The notes beneath the pieces are model-generated. The model was not told the origin of the DNA. It worked only from the letters and a program-made list of their open reading frames with translations, and searched no databases. The translations under genes and the position numbers were made by a program. DNA of 64,000 bases from Lentzea terrae (GTDB taxonomy: Bacteria > Actinomycetota > Actinomycetes > Mycobacteriales > Pseudonocardiaceae): the NCBI RefSeq assembly GCF_003265345.1, contig NZ_QFWW01000003.1, positions 1-64,000 of the forward strand, given 5' to 3'. Every line of letters starts with the position of its first letter. Position 1 is the first letter of the stretch. This document shows positions 45,384 to 53,762 of this stretch, piece by piece.

Positions 45384-46391
45384 GTGACTCCATCACTTAC
45401 CGTCGCTCATGTGAGCGATAACAGCCGGTCGTGGATGACGCGTCTGACTGACGCCGTCCTCGATCGTGCCGATTGGGGTGTACACACGGCGCGCGACGTC
45501 GCAGAAGAGGTGAAGGTCGCGTTGCGCGCCATGGCCACGCCGGGCGGCGTGCGCGGAGTCGCGATGGAAGCGGCCTGGCTGACGGCCCACGCGGTGCTCT
45601 ACCCGTGGGGAGCGATCACCGAACAGCTGCGGCCGGACGGCCACTTCCGGCACTACCGCACCGACGGCCTGCCGCCCCGCCAGCGCGGGCTGGTGGTTTC
45701 GGCGATGGACGCGGCGGGCACCCCCATCGTGTTGGTGCACGGCATCGGGGACAACCGCTCCGCCTTCGCGGTGCTGTCGGGGGCACTGCGAAGGCGGGGC
45801 TTCGGGGTGGTGCACGCCATCAACTACAGCGTGCTGACGGCGTTGACGGGTGATGTCCGCCGCTCGGCCGCCTTGCTCGGTGCGCACATCGAGCGGATCT
45901 GCGAGCAGACCGGCGCGGATCAGGTGCATGTCGTCGGCCATTCGCTCGGCGGTCTCATCGCCAGGTATTACGTACAACGGCTGCACGGCGACTCACGCGT
46001 TCGCACGCTCGTAACACTCGGAACGCCGCACAACGGCACATTGCTCGCCTATCTGATGCCAACGTCGCTGACTCGTCAGCTCAGGCCCGGCTCCGAACTC
46101 CTCCAGGAACTCGCCGAGCCCTGCCGACCGTGCGGCACGCGCTTCGTCGTGGTCTGGTCGGAGATGGATCAGATCATCGTCCCTCAGCGCAACGCCCGGC
46201 TGGAGCACTCCTCATTGCTCGTCGAGGAGCACCAGATACGTGATTCAGGTCACCTCTCTTTGCCGGTTGACACGAGGACGCTTCACGTAGTTGTGACGGC
46301 CATCACCCGATCGGACGACTCCGTGGGTCACCCCATCGCCGCTGGCGGCGAGGCGTGTCGGCCACCCGAAGTGACCGACGGTCACAGTTGA
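45384..46391 (+). CDS. Alpha/beta hydrolase, lipase-like
   Basis: The 335-residue protein has the oxyanion region VLVHGIGDNRSAFAVL, nucleophile elbow GHSLGG with HVVGHSLGGLIARYY, and a downstream acidic and His site (VVWSEMDQIIVP, DSGHLSLP). This fits lipase class 2/EstA-like serine hydrolases. No clear signal peptide is seen, though an amphipathic stretch occurs near residues 55-75. The start codon is a GTG at 45384, and a later GTG at 45411 is possible. A short-chain ester or lipid substrate is inferred. Confidence 0.83.
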   Translation: MTPSLTVAHVSDNSRSWMTRLTDAVLDRADWGVHTARDVAEEVKVALRAMATPGGVRGVAMEAAWLTAHAVLYPWGAITEQLRPDGHFRHYRTDGLPPRQRGLVVSAMDAAGTPIVLVHGIGDNRSAFAVLSGALRRRGFGVVHAINYSVLTALTGDVRRSAALLGAHIERICEQTGADQVHVVGHSLGGLIARYYVQRLHGDSRVRTLVTLGTPHNGTLLAYLMPTSLTRQLRPGSELLQELAEPCRPCGTRFVVVWSEMDQIIVPQRNARLEHSSLLVEEHQIRDSGHLSLPVDTRTLHVVVTAITRSDDSVGHPIAAGGEACRPPEVTDGHS

Positions 46392-46599
46392 CAGTTGAAA
46401 CCAGCTGGTTGCCGCCTGTTCGGAGGACATAACGAACTGGGGTTTGCCCTCCGAGGCTCCCCGCCGTTACTGTCCCCCGGTCCGTTGTCACGGTCTGATC
46501 ACAGAAGGACACCGAGTCAGAACCCCGAATCCTGACTCACCGGGAATCCCCCGCCCGGTCGTCCACCGATCAGGCTCCCCGAAGGCGGAAGGGCAAGCT

Positions 46600-47388
46600 T
46601 TGAGTCACCACCGCTCCCCCGGCGGCCATGAACGCAGTGCTGCGCTTGATGAGGCAGTCGACCGCGCCTCCACGCGCACGATCAGCTCCCACCGGCTCCC
46701 CCCGCCACCGTCGGCGCTTCGCGGACGCATCGTCGTCGCCGCCGTCGCAGTAGGCGCTTTCGCCGCAGCAGGCGCAGGCCAGACCCTGCAGGCCGCCGCG
46801 GACGACAGCAAGGACGTCCAGCTCGCCAACACCGCAGACGGCGCCGCTTCGTTCACCGGTCAGGGTGGCGACACCGCCTCCGCCCCGCAGATCCTCGCGG
46901 TCTCCAAGACCACGTCCCAGGGCTCCGCCGAGGCCGCCAAGCTCCTGCGCAGCCAGCAGCTCACCACCCAGCGCGAGGCCGTCGAGGCCGAGAAGAAGCG
47001 CCCGAAGTTCTTCCGCCCCGCCGCCGGCGAGTTCACCTCCGGCTACGGCGGCCGCTGGGGCACCATGCACCTCGGCATCGACATCGCTGGCCCCATCGGC
47101 ACGCCGATCCTCTCCGCCGCCGACGGCGTCGTGATCGAGGCAGGCCCCGCGTCCGGCTTCGGCCTGTGGGTCCGCGTCCAGCACGAGGACGGCACCATCA
47201 CCGTCTACGGCCACCTCGACACCTTCAGCGTCCGCGAGGGCCAGCAGGTCAAGGCCGGCCAGCAGATCGCCCGCATGGGCAACCGCGGCTTCTCCACCGG
47301 CCCGCACCTGCACTTCGAGGTGTGGAACCCCGCCGGCCAGAAGATCAACCCGCTGCAGTGGTTGAACGCTCGCGGCGTGACGGTCTGA
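46600..47388 (+). CDS. M23 family peptidase (LytM domain), secreted
   Basis: The 262-residue protein has an N-terminal cytoplasmic stretch, a signal/anchor segment (GRIVVAAVAVGAFAAAGAG) and a LytM domain. The zinc ligands are in MHLGIDIAG (H-x-x-x-D) and GPHLHFEVW (H-x-H). These enzymes cleave peptidoglycan cross-links. TTG at 46600 is preferred because GGAAGGG lies just upstream. The preceding 200 bp contain small hairpins, for example GAGTCAG/CTGACTC near 46516-46540, but I could not assign a known riboswitch. Confidence 0.85.
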   Translation: MSHHRSPGGHERSAALDEAVDRASTRTISSHRLPPPPSALRGRIVVAAVAVGAFAAAGAGQTLQAAADDSKDVQLANTADGAASFTGQGGDTASAPQILAVSKTTSQGSAEAAKLLRSQQLTTQREAVEAEKKRPKFFRPAAGEFTSGYGGRWGTMHLGIDIAGPIGTPILSAADGVVIEAGPASGFGLWVRVQHEDGTITVYGHLDTFSVREGQQVKAGQQIARMGNRGFSTGPHLHFEVWNPAGQKINPLQWLNARGVTV

Positions 47389-47515
47389 TTCGGGTTCCGC
47401 TGAACTACGGCTGAGCAGCTTTCTCGCGGCCGTTTCGTCGTTGACCCACCTCCGGGTGTGGGGTGGGTGGCTCAAGGGCCTCACGGGCCTCAGGAGGCTC
47501 ATTAGCCTCGTCGGC

Positions 47516-47764
47516 TCAAGCGCCGCTGTAGCGGCGTTCATGGCGGACGAAGTGGTTCGCCGCTGTTCGCCAGACCGAGCACATGTGTTTTCGCCAGCGG
47601 GGGCCGCATGCCTTGCAGGAGCCGCTGTCGGTCTGCTCGTGGAGGTTGAGCAGGGCTCGCCAGGCTGCCGTCAGGCGCGTCGTTTCCGGGGTGTGCGGGG
47701 ATTCCAGCTGGTTGAGGATGGCGAACACGCGTTCGTGCAGTGCGTTGGCCAGTACGTGATCCAT
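47516..47764 (-). CDS. Small Cys-containing actinobacterial protein
   Basis: The 82-residue protein has a helical N-terminus (HERVFAILNQLESPHTPETTR) and a C-terminal C-x-x-C...H-x-C pattern (SCKACGPRWRKHMCSVW), which could bind a metal ion. The ATG at 47764 follows GGGAG. I do not recognise a named family, though the gene looks coding by composition and codon position. It lies between the M23 peptidase (convergent) and a 400-bp gap before pcrA. Confidence 0.6.
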   Translation of the reverse strand: MDHVLANALHERVFAILNQLESPHTPETTRLTAAWRALLNLHEQTDSGSCKACGPRWRKHMCSVWRTAANHFVRHERRYSGA

Positions 47765-48172
47765 TGAGAGCGCTCCCGCGGGGTTGGGTCCACACGCGGT
47801 CGATGATGCTCCTGGGGTCTGACAATTTTTGGGCTCAGTGCGGCTGAGCTGGGCTTGAACAGCCAAGACAGGCCTGGAAGACAGTACGGCCGGACCGCTC
47901 TCCCGTTCGGTCCGGCCGCACCTCGCCGCGAAGTTCTGGCCCCCGCCTTCCCTTCGCTCCCCTTGTCTGCAGGCTGCTCCCCTTGCCTCGGACCGCCCCG
48001 AACGTTCCTCGGCTGTGCTGCTTGCGACACCCACATAGACGTACGAAGTTGGGCTTCGTTGCGCTGGTTCTTGGGATTTTCTTCAGATTTCTCTGCTGGG
48101 CGTGAAGTTGCTGCTCAGCAGGGGTTTGCGGGTCCGGTTTGCCCTGGGTTGGGCGGGTTGCTGGAGCGCTGG
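47765..48172. other. Gene-poor gap downstream of pcrA
   Basis: About 400 bp hold no convincing gene. A perfect 11-bp hairpin at 47887-47918 (CGGCCGGACCG/CGGTCCGGCCG) may end the pcrA transcript, and a T-rich patch lies near 48068-48100. The rest holds the promoter of the small Cys protein gene. Confidence 0.5.
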
Positions 48173-50479
48173 CTAGAGCTTCGTCATCGGGACGCTGCCG
48201 ATCAGCATCAGCCGAACCGTGCCGGAGCCGCCGAAGTCGATCGTCGCGGTGGCTCGCAGACCCGCGCCGTCCACGGCCACGACGCGGCCCAGGCCGTATT
48301 TGTCGTGGGTCACGCGGTCGCCCACTTCCAGCTTCATGGCCGGGGCGTCCTTCCAGCCCGCCTTGCCGGGGGCCGGGCGGGTCAGGCCGCGGGAGGCGAT
48401 GCCGCCTGAGGCTGAGCGGCCCCAGGTGGTGGCTGCTGCTGGGGCTGAGCGGGAGGGTTCCACTCGGCGCCAGTCGAGGAGCTCTTGGGGGATTTCGGAC
48501 AGGAAGCGGGAGGCCGGGTTGGCTGAGGGCTGGCCCCAGGCCGAGCGGACCAGGGCTCGGGAGAGGTAGAGGCGGCGTTGGGCCCTGGTGATGCCCACGT
48601 AGGCGAGGCGGCGTTCTTCTGCCAGTTCGGCTGGGTCGCCCAGCGCTCGCATGTGGGGGAAGACTCCGTCTTCCCAGCCCGTGGAGAAGACGACCGGGTA
48701 TTCGAGGCCCTTGGCCGTGTGGATGGTCATCAGGGTGACGACGCCGTCGGACTCGGCGTCCGGGATCGAGTCGGCGTCGGCCACCAGGGAGACGCGTTCC
48801 AGGAAGGCTGGGAGGGACGGGACCGGCTCGGCGCCTTCTGGGAGTTCGAGCTCGGTGAACTCGCGGGCCACCGTGATCAGCTCGTTCAGGTTTTCGATCC
48901 GCGTGTGGTCCTGGGGGTCTTCGCTGGCTTCCAGTTCGGCTCGGTAGCCGGTCTTTTCCAGGACTGCTTCGAGGATGTCGGCCACGTCGTCCTCGCGGGC
49001 CACCATTTCGCCCAGTTCGTCCATCATCTCGACGAAGCCCGCGATGGCGTTGCGGGAGCGCGGGTTCAGCATCGGGACGTGGTCGAGGTCGCGCAGCGCC
49101 GCGGCGAAGCTGATGCGTTCGCGTTCGGCGTGGGCGCTCACGCAGGCTTCTGCCCGGTCGCCGATGCCTCGCTTGGGGACGTTGAGAATCCGGCGGAGCG
49201 AGACCGTGTCTTCTGGGTTCGCCAAAGTGCGCAGGTAGGCGAGGGCGTCGCGGACTTCGCGGCGCTCGTAGAAGCGGACGCCGCCCACCACTCGGTACGG
49301 GAGGCCCAGGCGGATGAAGATTTCCTCGAAGACGCGCGACTGGTTGTTGGTGCGGTAGAAGACGGCGATCTCGGAGTTGTTGACCTCGCCGCCGTCCACC
49401 AGGCGGTCGATCTCGTGCGCTACGAAGGCTGCCTCGTCGTGCTCGTTGTCGGCTACGTAGCCGACGATCTTCTCGCCCTCGCCCAGGTCGCTCCAGAGCC
49501 TCTTGTCGCGGCGGTTGGGGTTGCGGGAGATGACCGCGTTGGCCGCGGTGAGGATGTTCTGGGTGGAGCGGTAGTTCTGCTCCAGCAGGATCGTGGTGGC
49601 GTCCGGGTAGTCGCGCTCGAACTCCACGATGTTGCGGATGGTGGCGCCGCGGAAGGCGTAGATGGACTGGTCCGCGTCGCCCACCACGCACAGTTCGGCC
49701 GGCGGGATCTCGCCGCCGGAGCGACCGACGAGTTCGCGCACGAGGGTGTACTGGGCGTGGTTGGTGTCCTGGTACTCGTCGACCAGGACGTGGCGGAAGC
49801 GGCGGCGGTAGTGCTCGGCCACGTCCGGGAAGGTCTGGAGCAGCTCGACCGTCCTCATGATGAGGTCGTCGAAGTCGAGCGAGTTCGACTCGTTCAGGCG
49901 GCGCTGGTAGACCGTGTAGACCTCGGCCACGCGGCGTTCCAGGTCGTTGGTGGCCTGGGCGGTGGCGGTCTCCGGGTCGATGAGCTCGTTCTTGAGGTTG
50001 GAGATGTGCACGGCGAGGGTGCGGGCCGCGTACTTCTTCGGGTCGAGATCGAGGTCGCGGGCGACGAGCGTGATGAGGCGGCGGGTGTCGTCGGCGTCGT
50101 AGATCGAGAAGTTCGACGACATGCCGAGGGTCTTCGCCTCGCGGCGCATGACCCGGACGCACATCGAGTGGAACGTCGACACCCACATCGAGCGGGCGCG
50201 GGCGCCCACCATGTCGGCCACGCGCTCCTTCATCTCCGCGGCGGCCTTGTTCGTGAACGTGATGGCCATGATCTGGCCGGGGTGCACGTCGCGTTCCGCG
50301 AGCAGGTACGCGATCCGCCTGGTGAGGACGCGCGTCTTGCCGGAGCCGGCGCCCGCCACCACGAGCAGGGGCGAGCCGGCGTGCTCGACGGCACGGCGCT
50401 GCGCGGGGTTCAGGTCGTCGAGCAGGTGGCCCGCGCGGGAAACGGGGGGACTTGAGGGCAAGTCGAACAAGGCGCTCAT
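48173..50479 (-). CDS. pcrA: ATP-dependent DNA helicase PcrA/UvrD
   Basis: The 768-residue SF1A helicase has a Q-motif region LNPAQRRAVEHAGSPLLV and Walker A GAGSGKT. Motif II is VDEYQDTN, motif III GDADQSIYAFRGA and motif IV QNYRST. Motifs V/VI are LMTIHTAKGLEYPVVF and YVGITRAQRRLYL. The C-terminal segment LEVGDRVTHDKYGLGRVVAV is the Tudor-like domain that contacts RNA polymerase. It acts in nucleotide excision repair and transcription-replication conflicts. The ATG at 50479 is chosen. Confidence 0.97.
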   Translation of the reverse strand: MSALFDLPSSPPVSRAGHLLDDLNPAQRRAVEHAGSPLLVVAGAGSGKTRVLTRRIAYLLAERDVHPGQIMAITFTNKAAAEMKERVADMVGARARSMWVSTFHSMCVRVMRREAKTLGMSSNFSIYDADDTRRLITLVARDLDLDPKKYAARTLAVHISNLKNELIDPETATAQATNDLERRVAEVYTVYQRRLNESNSLDFDDLIMRTVELLQTFPDVAEHYRRRFRHVLVDEYQDTNHAQYTLVRELVGRSGGEIPPAELCVVGDADQSIYAFRGATIRNIVEFERDYPDATTILLEQNYRSTQNILTAANAVISRNPNRRDKRLWSDLGEGEKIVGYVADNEHDEAAFVAHEIDRLVDGGEVNNSEIAVFYRTNNQSRVFEEIFIRLGLPYRVVGGVRFYERREVRDALAYLRTLANPEDTVSLRRILNVPKRGIGDRAEACVSAHAERERISFAAALRDLDHVPMLNPRSRNAIAGFVEMMDELGEMVAREDDVADILEAVLEKTGYRAELEASEDPQDHTRIENLNELITVAREFTELELPEGAEPVPSLPAFLERVSLVADADSIPDAESDGVVTLMTIHTAKGLEYPVVFSTGWEDGVFPHMRALGDPAELAEERRLAYVGITRAQRRLYLSRALVRSAWGQPSANPASRFLSEIPQELLDWRRVEPSRSAPAAATTWGRSASGGIASRGLTRPAPGKAGWKDAPAMKLEVGDRVTHDKYGLGRVVAVDGAGLRATATIDFGGSGTVRLMLIGSVPMTKL

Positions 50480-50570
50480 CGTCCATCCACGGTACCGGGC
50501 GGCACCGACAAAACCGGTACCGCCCGACCATGTGTTCGATGAAGTGCCGGTTCCCAACCACCGGGCGGGT

Positions 50571-50601
50571 TTGGCGACCACCGCCGGGTCTGTGCAACAC
50601 T
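50571..50601 (+). promoter_or_regulatory. Likely promoter of chorismate mutase leader
   Basis: TTGGCG (50571-50576) lies 19 bp before AACACT (50596-50601). The expected start of transcription at about 50608 coincides with the GTG of the leader peptide, suggesting a leaderless mRNA as is common for actinobacterial leader peptides. Confidence 0.4.
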
Positions 50602-50607
50602 GAGTTC

Positions 50608-50670
50608 GTGCGCGCGACGTTCTTCGAGTTTTTCTACGGGATCCGGACTCCGGCTCCCGTGGTCGTCTAG
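50608..50670 (+). CDS. Phe-rich leader peptide of chorismate mutase gene
   Basis: A 20-codon ORF reads MRATFFEFFYGIRTPAPVVV. Five of seven codons 5-11 are aromatic (four Phe and one Tyr), the products of the pathway that chorismate mutase begins. The GTG at 50608 has no ribosome site and probably lies at the transcript 5' end. The ORF overlaps one arm of an antiterminator (50645-50653). Ribosome stalling at Phe codons should therefore favour read-through into the chorismate mutase gene. Confidence 0.78.
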   Translation: MRATFFEFFYGIRTPAPVVV

Positions 50671-50703
50671 CGCTGAACAAGCCACCACGAAGCCCCGGAG
50701 TCC
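50645..50703 (+). promoter_or_regulatory. Antiterminator of the Phe leader
   Basis: GGACTCCGG (50645-50653) is perfectly complementary to CCGGAGTCC (50695-50703), which overlaps the 5' arm and loop of the terminator. CGTGGT (50658-50663) also pairs with ACCACG (50684-50689), extending the helix to about 15 pairs. It cannot coexist with the terminator. Confidence 0.7.
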
Positions 50704-50721
50704 TCGGACCCCGGGGCTTCG
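50688..50721 (+). terminator. Attenuator terminator before chorismate mutase gene
   Basis: CGAAGCCCCGG (50688-50698) pairs perfectly with CCGGGGCTTCG (50711-50721), an 11-bp stem with a 12-nt loop, followed by TTCGCTTCC. It lies 46 bp before the chorismate mutase ATG. Its left arm is shared with the antiterminator. Confidence 0.75.
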
Positions 50722-50767
50722 TTCGCTTCCGGGCCAAGGACTCGAAGAGTCGAGAGGTCGTCAAACG

Positions 50768-51025
50768 ATGGACACCACCACCGAACCGGACATCAACGAG
50801 CTGCGCCAGGAGATCGACCACCTGGACGCCGAGATCCTGCGCCTCGTGCAACGCCGCGTCGAGATCTCCAAGATCATCGGGGCTGCCCGCATGGCAGCCG
50901 GCGGCACGAAGATCGTGCACAACCGCGAGATCGACGTCCTCAACCGCTACAAGCCGCTCGGTCCGGAGGGCAAGGACCTCGCGATGATCCTGCTCAAGAT
51001 GGGCCGCGGCCCGCTCGGCAGGTAG
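50768..51025 (+). CDS. Chorismate mutase, AroQ class
   Basis: The 85-residue monofunctional AroQ-type enzyme rearranges chorismate to prephenate for Phe and Tyr synthesis. Key residues are in INELRQEIDHLDAEILRLVQRRVEISKIIG (Arg, Arg, Lys) and VHNREIDVLNRYKPLG. It has no signal peptide, so it is the cytoplasmic enzyme that may pair with DAHP synthase. The upstream leader (50608-50721) implies control by Phe-tRNA charging. Confidence 0.95.
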   Translation: MDTTTEPDINELRQEIDHLDAEILRLVQRRVEISKIIGAARMAAGGTKIVHNREIDVLNRYKPLGPEGKDLAMILLKMGRGPLGR

Positions 51026-51046
51026 GCAGCAGCCACGGGCCCGGCG

Positions 51047-52105
51047 TCACAGCACGCCGGGCCAAAAAGGCTTCAGAGCCGCTCTGACGTGCTCGAAGTC
51101 CGCGTCGACGAGCTGGGCGTCGTCCGGCACGTAGGCCAGCGGGTCCTCGAGCAGCGGTTCCGGCAGCCGCAGCAGGCCCTCCAGCAGCGCGTGCAGGCAC
51201 AGCGCCGAGTATCCGCGCAGGTAGCCGCCCTCCTGGGTGAGCACCACCCGCGGTCCGAACGACGCCACCCGCCGGCCGATCTCGCGGTAGCCGGAGGCGG
51301 TCAGGTTGTGGCGGCCGTTGGGGTCGAACGCGGAGCCGTCGAACCCGGACGCGCACACCAGCAGGTCCGGTGCGAACTCGCGCAGCAGTGGGAAGGCGAT
51401 CTCGTCCAATGCGCGCAGGTACGCCGTGTCGCCCGCGCCCAGCGACAGCTCGATGTTCACGTTCCGGCCGTCAGCGCCCACCTCCGACGGCGCGCCGGTC
51501 TGCGGGTGGTTCGTGCCCCACGAGCCGTGGCGCATGTGCACCGAGATGGTCAGCACGTCCGGGCGGTCGTAGAACACCTCCTGCGTGCCGTTGCCGTGGT
51601 GCACGTCCCAGTCCAGCACGGCGACCCGCATCCCTTGCCGCCGCGCGGTTTCCGCCACCAGCGCCGCGTTGTTCACGAAGCAGTAGCCGTCCGCCAGGCC
51701 CGGCTGCGCGTGGTGTCCGGGCGGCCGTACGAGCGCATAGGCCAGTGGCGCACCGGACTCCAGTGCCGCCAACGACGTTCCCGCCGCCGCGCACGCCGCA
51801 CGCCACGTTTCGGGCCCCACGACGGTGTTCACTTCCAGCGCCACACGCTCAGACACGCGCAACGAGTCGAGGTACTCCGCCGTGTGCACGCGCAGAAGCT
51901 CGTCAACGGACGCATGCCGCCCCTCGTGCCACGTCAGGTACGACGCCACCGGACCGTGCGTCAGTGCGTGCCGGAACGTGCGCAGCCGCGCCGCGTTCTC
52001 CGGGTGCGGTTCGGTGACGTCGAGCCACGGCCAGGAGCCGGGCAGCTCCCACAGGCCCTCACCGGCGTCGTGCTCGAGGCAGTCGTCGTGCCAGAACATG
52101 TCCAC
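51047..52105 (-). CDS. Histone deacetylase-family protein (acetylpolyamine amidohydrolase type)
   Basis: The 352-residue protein has the HDAC-fold motifs [17 protein letters not shown] (zinc Asp and His) and [16 protein letters not shown]. An EGGY-containing substrate region is LTQEGGYL. Bacterial members deacetylate polyamines, acetoin-related substrates or proteins. The nearby context (pcrA, chorismate mutase) does not indicate a substrate. The start is an ATG at 52105. Confidence 0.9.
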   Translation of the reverse strand: MDMFWHDDCLEHDAGEGLWELPGSWPWLDVTEPHPENAARLRTFRHALTHGPVASYLTWHEGRHASVDELLRVHTAEYLDSLRVSERVALEVNTVVGPETWRAACAAAGTSLAALESGAPLAYALVRPPGHHAQPGLADGYCFVNNAALVAETARRQGMRVAVLDWDVHHGNGTQEVFYDRPDVLTISVHMRHGSWGTNHPQTGAPSEVGADGRNVNIELSLGAGDTAYLRALDEIAFPLLREFAPDLLVCASGFDGSAFDPNGRHNLTASGYREIGRRVASFGPRVVLTQEGGYLRGYSALCLHALLEGLLRLPEPLLEDPLAYVPDDAQLVDADFEHVRAALKPFWPGVL

Positions 52106-52169
52106 CCGAATCGGATATCAGGGCGATCACGGATGGTCCACCGGAAAAATCTGGGGGCACACTGGAGGT

Positions 52170-52496
52170 ATGGGCCTCATCGCCGCACTGATCGCCATCG
52201 CCGGCCTGCTCGCCGCCTTGGCGCACGACGCATACCTGGGCTTGCTCGGCTCGGCCGCGAACAAGAAGGGCCTCGCCGGAGCACCGGTCTCGCAGTTCGT
52301 CCGCAGCCGCTGGAAGACCGCGATCATCACGACCGCCGGTGCCGTCATCGGTCTGCTGATCACCAACGGCGACTCGCTCGGCGCCGACGTGATCGGTTCG
52401 CTGATCGCGGGTGGCAGTGGTCTCGCAGCCCTCAACGGCGTGCAGAAGACGCACAAGCAGTTGAACAGCGGTCAAGCCCAACTGCCGCCTCGCTAG
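52170..52496 (+). CDS. Small membrane protein of unknown function
   Basis: The 108-residue protein has two or three membrane helices (residues 2-24, 46-66 and 68-86) with a short cytoplasmic loop RSRWKTA. The ATG at 52170 lies after GGAGGT. No family is recognised. Its stop codon sits at the first bases of the left arm of the structured element at 52495-52636. Confidence 0.65.
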   Translation: MGLIAALIAIAGLLAALAHDAYLGLLGSAANKKGLAGAPVSQFVRSRWKTAIITTAGAVIGLLITNGDSLGADVIGSLIAGGSGLAALNGVQKTHKQLNSGQAQLPPR

Positions 52497-52636
52497 GGCG
52501 GCGGCCCCCCTCAGACGGGTGAATCGCGGCGCCGGCCCCGCATCCTCACATCGGGCATATGGGGGTGCGGGGCCGGTGTCGTGAGGCGCCCTGCTGAGGA
52601 GCTGAAGAGACGGTGAAGGCCGGTGGCCGCCGCCCT
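52495..52636. repeat. Structured intergenic element, copy 2
   Basis: The core 52511-52598 (88 nt) is about 78 percent identical to 21230-21316 with one gap. Its central hairpin (CCCCGCATCC pairing with GGGTGCGGGG) keeps pairing through compensatory changes relative to copy 1. GGCGCC-GGCGCC and TCAG-CTGA pairs are also retained. The flanking arms AGGGCGGCGGCC (52495-52506) and GGCCGCCGCCCT (52625-52636) are unrelated to those of copy 1 yet perfectly complementary to each other. This pattern suggests RNA structure. Confidence 0.65.
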
Positions 52637-52739
52637 CAAACCACACTTTCGGGTGTCACTCGTCCTGAACACCCCCTTTTGGTTGCTTCGACACCTCTGA
52701 ACGGCCCTACCCTGATTGCGTCGCAGAGGGGTGTCGGGG

Positions 52740-53591
52740 ATGGACGAACTGCCGGGCAAACATCGTCTCGACGACGGAGTCGCCCAGCCTGAGCAAGCAC
52801 AGGCGCGTCCCGTCGTCGGTGGCGACCGCATCCCGTTGCCACGCCGCCGCCAGATCGACCCGCTGCAGGACACCGACGGGCTGCGGAAGTTCAACATCGG
52901 CCTGGTGCCCGCCTCGGTCACGCCGCCGCGCACCTGGAAGCGCGCGGCCTGGTTCGCCGTCATCTCCTCGGTGCTCGTGCTGGTCGGGCTGAGCGTCGCC
53001 GCGGCCAAGCTGGTCGGCGGTGACGGCCCGGTCGAGACGATCGGCCTGCCCGGTTACCCGTCGGACGTGCCGATGATCTCCGCGCTGCCCACCGGCAGCA
53101 CCAGCCCGTCCGCCACCAGCACCAAGCCGTCCGCCGCGAACACCGGCCGGGGCGCTCCGCTGCCGGGCACGGGGTCGAGCGCGCCGGGCACCAGCGGCCA
53201 GGGGTCGGCCACCAACACCAAGCCGTCCGGCACCGCGCCGCCCGTGATCACGACGGTGCCGGTGACCAACGCACCGATCGTCGACGGCTCCACGATCGCC
53301 AAGCAGACCGAGCACTTCTACCGCGAGATGGCGACGAACGCGGACACCGCGCTCGCCATGACCACGGACACCGTGCGCTCGAACGCCGAGGCGCTGCTGG
53401 AGGGCCGGCTCGCCGACATCTCGCTGATCGAGGTCAAGGAGATCGTCGTCGACCCGAGCAAGGGCCTCACGGTCAGCCTGCTGCAGGTGACGAAGAAGGA
53501 CGGCTCGATCAGCACCGAGCAGCGCGAGCTGAGCTTCACGCTCGGCGACCTGCCGCTGATCAACGGGGAACGGCTGAAGCTCACCGGGTGA
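52740..53591 (+). CDS. Membrane-anchored protein with NTF2-like extracytoplasmic domain
   Basis: The 283-residue protein has a basic N-terminus, a single membrane helix (about residues 70-92), a Ser/Thr/Pro linker rich in TKPS and GTSG repeats, and a C-terminal domain with TIAKQTEHFYREMATNADTA, a cystatin or NTF2-like fold pattern. ATG 52740 is chosen over GTG 52731. Its C-terminal domain resembles those of the protein encoded at 53763 and the kinase encoded at 57225, suggesting a common sensor or partner module. Confidence 0.65.
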   Translation: MDELPGKHRLDDGVAQPEQAQARPVVGGDRIPLPRRRQIDPLQDTDGLRKFNIGLVPASVTPPRTWKRAAWFAVISSVLVLVGLSVAAAKLVGGDGPVETIGLPGYPSDVPMISALPTGSTSPSATSTKPSAANTGRGAPLPGTGSSAPGTSGQGSATNTKPSGTAPPVITTVPVTNAPIVDGSTIAKQTEHFYREMATNADTALAMTTDTVRSNAEALLEGRLADISLIEVKEIVVDPSKGLTVSLLQVTKKDGSISTEQRELSFTLGDLPLINGERLKLTG

Positions 53592-53762
53592 CGTGGCTAA
53601 AGGTCATGGCCCGAGTTACCGACCGTAGTAAGTAGCACCATCGAGCGAATCCCGAGCACCGCTGAACGCCACGGACGAATGAAGTCCGCCGAGATGCTGG
53701 CGTCGTCACGCGTGGCCACGGTACGTCTCTGGTGACCACGGAGAGTACGGAGGACCAGGCCA

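Noticed and set aside
46392-46599. c-di-AMP (ydaO-type) riboswitch ahead of the M23 peptidase gene
   Set aside because: Actinobacterial cell-wall hydrolase genes often carry one. A CGAATCC element and small hairpins are present, but the order and the GGGGGAACC-type element do not match what I know of the motif.
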